Shown here one piece after another: positions 58,755-64,000 of a DNA stretch of 64,000 nucleotides. Each line of letters opens with the position of its first letter. The first letter of the stretch is position 1. A model generated the notes under the pieces. The model was given only the letters and a program-made list of their open reading frames with translations, was not told the DNA's origin and did no database searches. A program made the position numbers and the translations under genes. Source of the DNA: CAZKCI01 sp964551475 (GTDB lineage: Bacteria > Auribacterota > Erginobacteria > Erginobacterales > CAZKCI01); assembly GCA_964551475.1 (NCBI GenBank), contig CAZKCI010000043.1, positions 14,280 to 78,279 on the forward strand, written 5' to 3'.

Positions 58755-58968
58755 TATCCACGAATTGACACGCTTGCGCGCCGAAGCGCTACAGCGCGCA
58801 GGCACGAATTTTCACGAATTGGCCCGGCAGCGGCTCGGCAAAAGATAACCGCGGATTTCGCGGATTACGCGGATTGGAGATTGGCTTTGGCTCGGCCTTT
58901 TAACCGCGAATAAAACGCGAATCAGTTCGGCTTCAACGATTTGAACGACTTCAACGATTTCAACGGCC
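58755..58968. repeat. CACGAATT, CGCGGATT and CAACGATTT repeat mosaic
   Basis: CACGAATTGACACGCTTGCG and CACGAATTTTCACGAATTGG, ACCGCGGATTTCGCGGATTA, TTTAACCGCGAATAAAACGC, then TTCAACGATTTGAACGACTT and onward (period 9). The last element runs into the carbamoyltransferase stop region at 58960. Confidence 0.87.
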
Positions 58969-60714
58969 ACAACGCTGATCGGTTTTCGATACCAATCTGT
59001 CTCCCAGAGCCAGGTATTCCAACCCGGAATCGGCGAGGACCTGGAGAGCGTCCACCGCGGTCATGACGATCGGGTAGCCGTGGAGGTTGAAGGAGGTGTT
59101 GAGGACGCCTCCGATCCCGCTGAGCTTCTCGAACTCCGCGATGATCGCGTGGTAGCTCGGGTTCCATTCCTTCCTCAGCACCTGGGGACGCAGCGTCTTG
59201 TCGTAGGGGTGGATGGCGGCGGCCAGCTCTTTCCTCGCCCGTTCCGTGGTGTCGAAGCTGTTGATCATGTAGGGGGCGTAGTGATTCTTGGGGTTGACGA
59301 TATAATCCCGGGCTCGCTCTTCGAGGATGGTGGCGGCGAAAGGCATCCAGAAGTCCCGCCCCTTGATCGCCTTGTTGATCCGCTCGACCACGGAGCGGTC
59401 GGAGGGGTCGGCGAGGATCGAACGGTTGCCGAGAGCGCGGGCGCCGAACTCCATCCGGCCCTGGAGAACGGCGACGATTTTGCCGGAGGCGAGGAGGCGG
59501 GCGATCTCAGCGGCGATCGAGTGCGGACGCTCGACCCGATATCTTCCGGAGGGAAGGCCGGCGAGCGCCCGGTCGATCTCCGCCGCCGCGCACTCCGGCC
59601 CCCAGTAGACGTCGCCGAGGGGAGGGATCTCCCCTTCCCCGTCGCGGCGGTGCCAGGCGTAAGCCGCGCCGATCGGCGTCGATTCGTCGCCGGAGCTGGG
59701 GAAGATGAAGAGCTCGTCGACCTCGTCGAGCTCCAGGATCCGCTTGTTGGCCTTGACGTTCATGAAGACGCCGCCCGCGCAACAGACCCTGCGGATCCCG
59801 GTCGCCCGGACGCAGGCCTGAGCCCACTCCGCGATCAGGTCCTCGGTCGCCTTCTGGAAGGCCCCGGCGATCACGTCGAAGCGGATCCGGCGCAGGTTCT
59901 TCTCCATCCAGGACTCGGCTCGGTGGAGGTCGAAGGCGGAGGCGAAGACGAGCGGGCGGGCGGGGTCGAGGCGGATGATCGAGCGGATTCGGCCGTAGAG
60001 GCCGCTGAAGTATTTCTCCTGGGCGTAGGGGGCGAGCCCCATGATCTTGTACTCGTGTTCCAGCGGGGTCATCCCCAGGTAGCGGGTGAGCGCGCTGTAG
60101 AGGACGCCGAGCGAGGCGGACATCGGCGTGGCGGCGATGCGCTCGATGCGATCAGCGCGGGCCACCGACACGGTGGCGGCGTAGAAGTCCCCTTCCCCGT
60201 CGAGCGTGAGGACCAGGGCGTCGCGGCCCCGGAAGGGGGAGCCGAAATAGGCGGAGTGGGCGTGGGCTTCGTGGTGGTCGCAGGGGACCACTTTCTCCGG
60301 CCCGACACCGAGGAAGCGGGCGATCTCCGCTCTCTGGCGCGAGGCGAAGCGGCGGCCAAATGTCCGCATGTAGGACCGGTAGAGCGATTCCTCCAGGCGG
60401 GCGACCGGCGGCAGACGGCAGCCGATCCCCCGCAGAAGCTCCCGGGCCAGGTAGGCCGGGGAGACCGCGCCGGCCCGGGCGACCATCAGCTGGGGGGGGA
60501 GGTAGAGAAAGTTGGTGGAGACACGGGCGATGGAGTCGGGAGAGATAGTGTAATCGTCGATGAAATGCCTGAGCGCGCGCGCGGGGAAGCCGGCGTAGTT
60601 CTTGATCCGGTTGAAGCGCTCTTCGCTGACGCAGGAGAGAACCTTCCCGTTCCGAAGGAGCGCGGCCGTGGCGTTATGGCCGATGCTGAGGCCGATGTAG
60701 TATTTTCCGTTCAC
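58960..60714 (-). CDS. Carbamoyltransferase (NodU/CmcH family)
   Basis: 584 residues from the GTG at 60714, preceded by GGAGAG (a GTG at 60726 is possible). The N-terminal Kae1-like domain has YYIGLSIGHNATAAL, DHHEAHAHSAYFGSPF (metal-binding His pair), LTLDGEGDF and CCAGGVFMNVKANKRI; the C-terminal domain has EFGARALGNRSILADP and GGVLNTSFNLHGYPIV, all diagnostic. These enzymes use carbamoyl phosphate and ATP to carbamoylate sugars or alcohols (Nod factor, antibiotics, O-antigen). A carbamoylated sugar in the surface glycan is the simplest reading. Length and boxes are normal. It lies between a family 4 and a family 2 glycosyltransferase gene. Confidence 0.94.
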   Translation of the reverse strand: MNGKYYIGLSIGHNATAALLRNGKVLSCVSEERFNRIKNYAGFPARALRHFIDDYTISPDSIARVSTNFLYLPPQLMVARAGAVSPAYLARELLRGIGCRLPPVARLEESLYRSYMRTFGRRFASRQRAEIARFLGVGPEKVVPCDHHEAHAHSAYFGSPFRGRDALVLTLDGEGDFYAATVSVARADRIERIAATPMSASLGVLYSALTRYLGMTPLEHEYKIMGLAPYAQEKYFSGLYGRIRSIIRLDPARPLVFASAFDLHRAESWMEKNLRRIRFDVIAGAFQKATEDLIAEWAQACVRATGIRRVCCAGGVFMNVKANKRILELDEVDELFIFPSSGDESTPIGAAYAWHRRDGEGEIPPLGDVYWGPECAAAEIDRALAGLPSGRYRVERPHSIAAEIARLLASGKIVAVLQGRMEFGARALGNRSILADPSDRSVVERINKAIKGRDFWMPFAATILEERARDYIVNPKNHYAPYMINSFDTTERARKELAAAIHPYDKTLRPQVLRKEWNPSYHAIIAEFEKLSGIGGVLNTSFNLHGYPIVMTAVDALQVLADSGLEYLALGDRLVSKTDQRCGR

Positions 60715-60779
60715 TGCTCTCTCCACAAGAAATGCGCCCAGTGCCAGACAGAGACGCTGCCCTAAGCTACCGAAGTCGA

Positions 60780-60888
60780 TAGGTAAAGGAGAAGATGTGG
60801 GTTTGGTAGATGGGTCAGGTTGATGGTGCGGCCCGTCTCACCACTAACCTAACCCATCTACCAGTCCCACTTCCTGACCATAACCCAT
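60780..60888. repeat. GGTCTGG / CCAATGGTC-type inverted repeat, copy 3
   Basis: GGTTTGGTAGATGGGTCAGG pairs with CTAACCCATCTACCAGTCCC, and the GTGCGGCC core is present. The right end abuts the stop of the next gene at 60888. Confidence 0.85.
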
Positions 60889-61706
60889 CAACCTTTTCCA
60901 AGAAAATAGGCGAAACCAACCCGGAAGCGAAGGAAATACATGCCCAGGGCGAGATCCGGCCGGCGGAGGAGACGCCGCCATTTTCCTTTTTCGACGAAGA
61001 CCCCCCCCAAGCGGTAAACCCAGCCGAACTGGCGGCGGATGATCGGGTCATTCTCGCCCCATTTGCGCCGATAAGCGGCGAAGCCGCGACTGTAGTATAG
61101 CTTCTTTTCGAGATAGCGGCCCAGATCGAAGGGGGACTCATCGTGATAAAGGGGAGCGCGCAGAACGCCTCGCGGCCCCGACTCCCCGATCCGCCGGTCA
61201 AAGTCCCAGTCTTCGGGCCCGTTCAAGGACTCGTCGAAGCCGCCGAGGGCCAGCGCGGTCTCGCGCCGGACGCAGCGGACGGCATCGATGCAGCTGCCGG
61301 TGTAGAAGCCGCGCTCAAAATCCCTCACCCGCGTCCACCAGGACCGGCCGACCACGATCTCGGGCACGTAGATCCCCACCCAGCCCGAACGGTCGCCCTC
61401 GCTCACGCACTCCCCGACCACGCCGTCGCTCAGTCTCATGTCGGCGTCCAGGTAAAGGACATACCTTCCCTGAGACAGGGAGATTCCGAGATTGCGCTGG
61501 GCGCTTCGCTCCGGCCCCCGGTCGTGGACCAGGGGGGTGAAGCGACGGGCGATCTCCTTGGTGGCGTCGGAAGAAGCATTGTCGACCACGATGGTCTCGA
61601 TCCGCTCGGCGGGATGCGTCTGCCTCCGGACGGATTCCAGGCAGGCGGGGAGATTTTTCTCCTCGTTGCGGGTGGTGACGATGACGGAGAGGTCGATGGC
61701 GGGCAT
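60888..61706 (-). CDS. Family 2 glycosyltransferase
   Basis: 272 residues from the ATG at 61706. GT-A fold: LSVIVTTRNEEKNLPACLESV, TIVVDNASSDATKEIA, RGPERSAQRNLGISLSQGRYVLYLDADMRL (DAD binds the metal) and DESLNGPEDWDFDRRIGESG. No transmembrane helix is obvious until a weak C-terminal FRVGFAYFLG, so it may be peripheral. It starts 5 bases after the flippase stop. It adds a sugar to the growing repeat unit before export by that flippase, by inference. Confidence 0.92.
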   Translation of the reverse strand: MPAIDLSVIVTTRNEEKNLPACLESVRRQTHPAERIETIVVDNASSDATKEIARRFTPLVHDRGPERSAQRNLGISLSQGRYVLYLDADMRLSDGVVGECVSEGDRSGWVGIYVPEIVVGRSWWTRVRDFERGFYTGSCIDAVRCVRRETALALGGFDESLNGPEDWDFDRRIGESGPRGVLRAPLYHDESPFDLGRYLEKKLYYSRGFAAYRRKWGENDPIIRRQFGWVYRLGGVFVEKGKWRRLLRRPDLALGMYFLRFRVGFAYFLGKG

Positions 61707-61711
61707 GGCGT

Positions 61712-63058
61712 TCAGCGCCTCTGGAGCGGGCCGGGCTGGTCAGACCGGTCGGACGGGTCGGACCGGTCCGACCCGTTTGACCGGGGCAGCCGCAGCATGG
61801 CCAGAGAGACCCCGAAAGTCACCACCGCGAAGACGGCGACGGTCCGCACCACCGCGGCCAGGGAGGGGTGGCGGAGCCAGATCACCGCCGCTTCCGCGGC
61901 GGCAAGGACCAGGACGGGGACGGCCACCGCCGTGCGGCGGACAGCCAGATGGTACATCAGGGTTATGCTGGCAAGCGCGTAGAAGCTCATGGCCAGGGCG
62001 AAGAAGCCGACCAGGGGAATCGATCCTTCCTCGGCCCGTCCGGCGAGGATCCGTAGCGTCGTCTCGGGAAAAAGGGCGCAGGCGGCGGTGCAGGCGCCGC
62101 AGATCGCCCCCGCGATCAGGATCCCCTTGAAGAGAAGATGCCCGGAAGACTCCCGCCGGGCCTGGGCGGAGGTGGCCTTGGGAAAAACCACCAGCGAGAT
62201 CGCCCCCGGGAGAAAGAGGATGATCATCCCGACCATCTGGGCCAGCGAATAGTATCCCGCCTGCTCGGGTGTGAAGAAACGCTTGACCAGGAAGATATCG
62301 ATCGTGGTCAGGGCCCAGAAGGAGCCGAGCACGACGCTGGTGGGGACGCAGTATTTTATAACGGGGACAAGGCTCACCGGCGGCGCGGATGGGGAGGCGG
62401 GCGGCCAGCGGACGATGTTCCTCGTCATGACGATCGCGGCGGCGACCAGGATGAAAAGGGAACCGGCAACGAAACCGGCGAGCGCGCCGAAGATCCCTGT
62501 CCCGGCGAGGACCAGGGCGGTTCCCAGCGCCAGCTTGGCCAGCGGGGAGGCAGCGGCGATAGCGGCCAGGGCCGTGAATTGTTGGGTCCCCTGGAGAACG
62601 GCGGAGGGGACGGCCGCGGCAATGGCGAGGGAGAGGAGTAAACCCACCAGCGCCACATAGCCCGGCCTCTCCAGGCGGAAGAAAGAGGAGATCGGCGCGG
62701 CGGCAACCCAGAAGAGGACGAGGATCAGCGCGGCGAAGATGAGCAGGCGGAACTGGGAGCGCCGGACCAGGGACCGGGCTCCCCCATAGTCTCGAAGGCT
62801 CACCCGCTCGGCTATGAAGCGGGTAAAGGCGGGCTGAAAGGGGGAGAGAAACTGAACCGCCACGGCCAGGAAGGAGATAAGCGTATTGAAGACACCGTAC
62901 TCCCCCACCGAGAGGAGGCGGGCCATGGCCAGGCGGTAGAGAAGGTTGAAGACGTCGCCCAGCTTGGTTCCGGCCAGCGTGATCGCGGAGTGGAGAAGGA
63001 AGTCATCCTTATTCCATTTCGATATTTTCTTCCGGAAAATCTCGAAATGGAATTTCAT
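61712..63058 (-). CDS. Polysaccharide flippase (Wzx/MATE-like)
   Basis: 448 residues with about 12 hydrophobic helices. The N-terminal pattern TLAGTKLGDVFNLLYRLAMARLLSVGEYGVFNTLISF and middle YSLAQMVGMIILFLPGAISLVVFPKATSA match the oligosaccharide-flippase (PST) group, which moves lipid-linked repeat units across the inner membrane. Wzy-like polymerases are not obvious here; the GT-C or DUF2079 proteins may fill another role. The C-terminal tail NGSDRSDPSDRSDQPGPL is encoded by a GGTCCGACC repeat and looks added rather than functional. The start overlaps the stop of the radical SAM gene (ATGA). Confidence 0.92.
   Translation of the reverse strand: MKFHFEIFRKKISKWNKDDFLLHSAITLAGTKLGDVFNLLYRLAMARLLSVGEYGVFNTLISFLAVAVQFLSPFQPAFTRFIAERVSLRDYGGARSLVRRSQFRLLIFAALILVLFWVAAAPISSFFRLERPGYVALVGLLLSLAIAAAVPSAVLQGTQQFTALAAIAAASPLAKLALGTALVLAGTGIFGALAGFVAGSLFILVAAAIVMTRNIVRWPPASPSAPPVSLVPVIKYCVPTSVVLGSFWALTTIDIFLVKRFFTPEQAGYYSLAQMVGMIILFLPGAISLVVFPKATSAQARRESSGHLLFKGILIAGAICGACTAACALFPETTLRILAGRAEEGSIPLVGFFALAMSFYALASITLMYHLAVRRTAVAVPVLVLAAAEAAVIWLRHPSLAAVVRTVAVFAVVTFGVSLAMLRLPRSNGSDRSDPSDRSDQPGPLQRR
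61738..61782. repeat. GGTCGGACC repeat at the flippase 3' end
   Basis: GGTCAGACCGGTCGGACGGG is followed by GTCGGACCGGTCCGACCCGT, a nearly loopless inverted repeat with period 9. It encodes most of the flippase tail (SDRSDPSDRSD). Confidence 0.87.
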
Positions 63059-64000
63059 TGCTTCCGGAAATCTTTGATATGGGAAACGACTTTTCCCGCC
63101 GCCCGCAGGAAATAGCGGACGTCATCCGGGCCGCGGATGGAGAGGGCTTTGCGCAGAAGAAAGAGGGGGTGAAAAGCGGTGGCATACAGCTTGCGGACGA
63201 GCTTGAGCAGTTCCTCCGCCGGGAAGGGGATCTTCATCACCGGGCGGGTCATGTCGAAATCGGACCAGTCCGCGCTCTCCAGCCAGCTGTTCTCCCGCGC
63301 TTCACGGTAGAGGTCCGTCCCCGGATAGGGAACCACCAGGGAGGCCTGCAGGCTATAGGCGAAACCGGATTTGAGGAGATACTGGCCGAGCGCCAGCGTC
63401 TTCAGGGCCTGCTCGTAGCTCTCCCAGGGATAGCCGAACATCAGGGTGACATGGGGATAGAGACCAGCCTGACGGGCCATCTGGCAGGACTCGATGATCT
63501 CCCCCACTTTCAGATTCTTGTGGAGCCGGTCCAGGGTCTCCTGGTTCCCGCTCTCCACGCCGAAGAGGAGAAGGCGGAAGCCGGCCTTCTTCATCAGCAG
63601 GTAATCCTCGTTGGTGGCCGCCCCGAAACGGAAATTGCAGTCGAAGCCGATCGTGCGGTGGTAGCCGCGCTCGATCAGCCCGCGACAGAACTGGCGGAGC
63701 CAGCGCCCGGCGGCAAAAGTCCCGGCGTCGTCCATGATCTCCCGGACCGGGAGCGTGTCCGCGATCCGGCCGATCTCGTTGAGAACGTTCTCGACCGAGC
63801 GGACGCGGTATTTCGGATAGAGCGTCCGCCAGGAGCAAAAGGTGCACTGCCCCCACCAGCAGTCCCTCCCGCTCATCAGGTAGGTCCCGGGACGGCGCTT
63901 GTAGTTGCCGTTCTTCCAGGCATAGAGGTCCCAGTGGGTGAGTTCGCGATCGATAAAGGGGGCGGCGTCGAGATCATGGTCGAGACGGAAGGGGCCGGTG
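63055..64000 (-). CDS. B12-binding radical SAM protein, N-terminus outside the window
   Basis: The reading frame runs to the window edge, giving 314 visible residues plus stop; the ATG near 63876 is internal because the frame continues upstream with TGPFRLDHDLDAAPFIDREL and WDLYAWKNGNYKRRPGTYL. The cluster motif here is CWWGQCTFCSW (C-x4-C-x2-C, one residue longer in the first gap than usual), followed by YPKYRVRSVENVL and FGVESGNQETLDRLHKNLKVGE. The layout is that of a cobalamin-binding radical SAM enzyme whose B12 domain lies beyond the window. It overlaps the flippase start, so lipid or sugar modification before export is plausible. Confidence 0.9.
   Translation of the reverse strand, partial: TGPFRLDHDLDAAPFIDRELTHWDLYAWKNGNYKRRPGTYLMSGRDCWWGQCTFCSWRTLYPKYRVRSVENVLNEIGRIADTLPVREIMDDAGTFAAGRWLRQFCRGLIERGYHRTIGFDCNFRFGAATNEDYLLMKKAGFRLLLFGVESGNQETLDRLHKNLKVGEIIESCQMARQAGLYPHVTLMFGYPWESYEQALKTLALGQYLLKSGFAYSLQASLVVPYPGTDLYREARENSWLESADWSDFDMTRPVMKIPFPAEELLKLVRKLYATAFHPLFLLRKALSIRGPDDVRYFLRAAGKVVSHIKDFRKQ

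Overview
The window is GC-rich, gene-dense chromosomal DNA from a bacterium that I cannot place by name. A signal peptidase I, lipoprotein signal peptides, an ECF sigma/anti-sigma pair, a LamG-PKD-FG-GAP surface protein and a large glycan-export cluster suggest a diderm from a poorly cultured lineage (PVC/Omnitrophota/Auribacterota-like genomes come to mind; weak inference). I call 54 protein genes, 2 of them cut by the window edges. I see no tRNA, rRNA, CRISPR array, transposase or prophage.

Layout. 1-7.7 kb: the end of a TPR protein, a tandem RecB-like nuclease, then a plus-strand operon (peptidase MA-like protein, HEAT lipoprotein, diacylglycerol-kinase-like protein, ECF sigma factor, zinc anti-sigma factor, small secreted protein). 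8.1-17.1 kb: an HTH protein, a histidine kinase with a degenerate receiver-GGDEF partner, lepB, an M16 protease, ruvX, a mannose-1-phosphate guanylyltransferase, an RluA-type pseudouridine synthase and a DUF559 nuclease. 17.3-28.8 kb (minus strand): a sugar ABC importer without an ATPase, a GT-C/TPR membrane protein, a DUF4282 protein, a methyltransferase and hisI-hisA-hisB-hisC-hisD (hisG, hisH and hisF absent). 28.86-29.56 kb: a lone plus-strand nucleotidyltransferase gene pair. 29.6-64 kb: a long, mostly minus-strand surface-glycan region with a SIS isomerase, GT-C and DUF2079 membrane proteins, GT2 and GT4 glycosyltransferases, four radical-SAM enzymes, two methyltransferases, a UDP-sugar dehydrogenase, an NDP-sugar epimerase, a NodU-type carbamoyltransferase and a flippase. 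It is interrupted by a self-contained 4.65-kb LamG/PKD/FG-GAP surface protein with its own promoter and terminator.

The most unusual feature is between the genes. Many gaps hold an inverted repeat, and at least a dozen unrelated sequence families are present (cores ACTCCA, GTCCAT, CACGAATT, GTGGGAG...CTCCCAC, GATCAGTAA, CATTGCGAG, GGTCCGACC, CGTAAC, CGGATTACG, CAACGATTT and others). Most share one design: a degenerate word repeated every 8-10 bases, on both arms of a hairpin. Some are nested in each other, one pair flanks two genes as 65-bp inverted copies, and several run into coding sequence and supply start regions, stop codons or tails of proteins. This is the main candidate for an undescribed phenomenon here.
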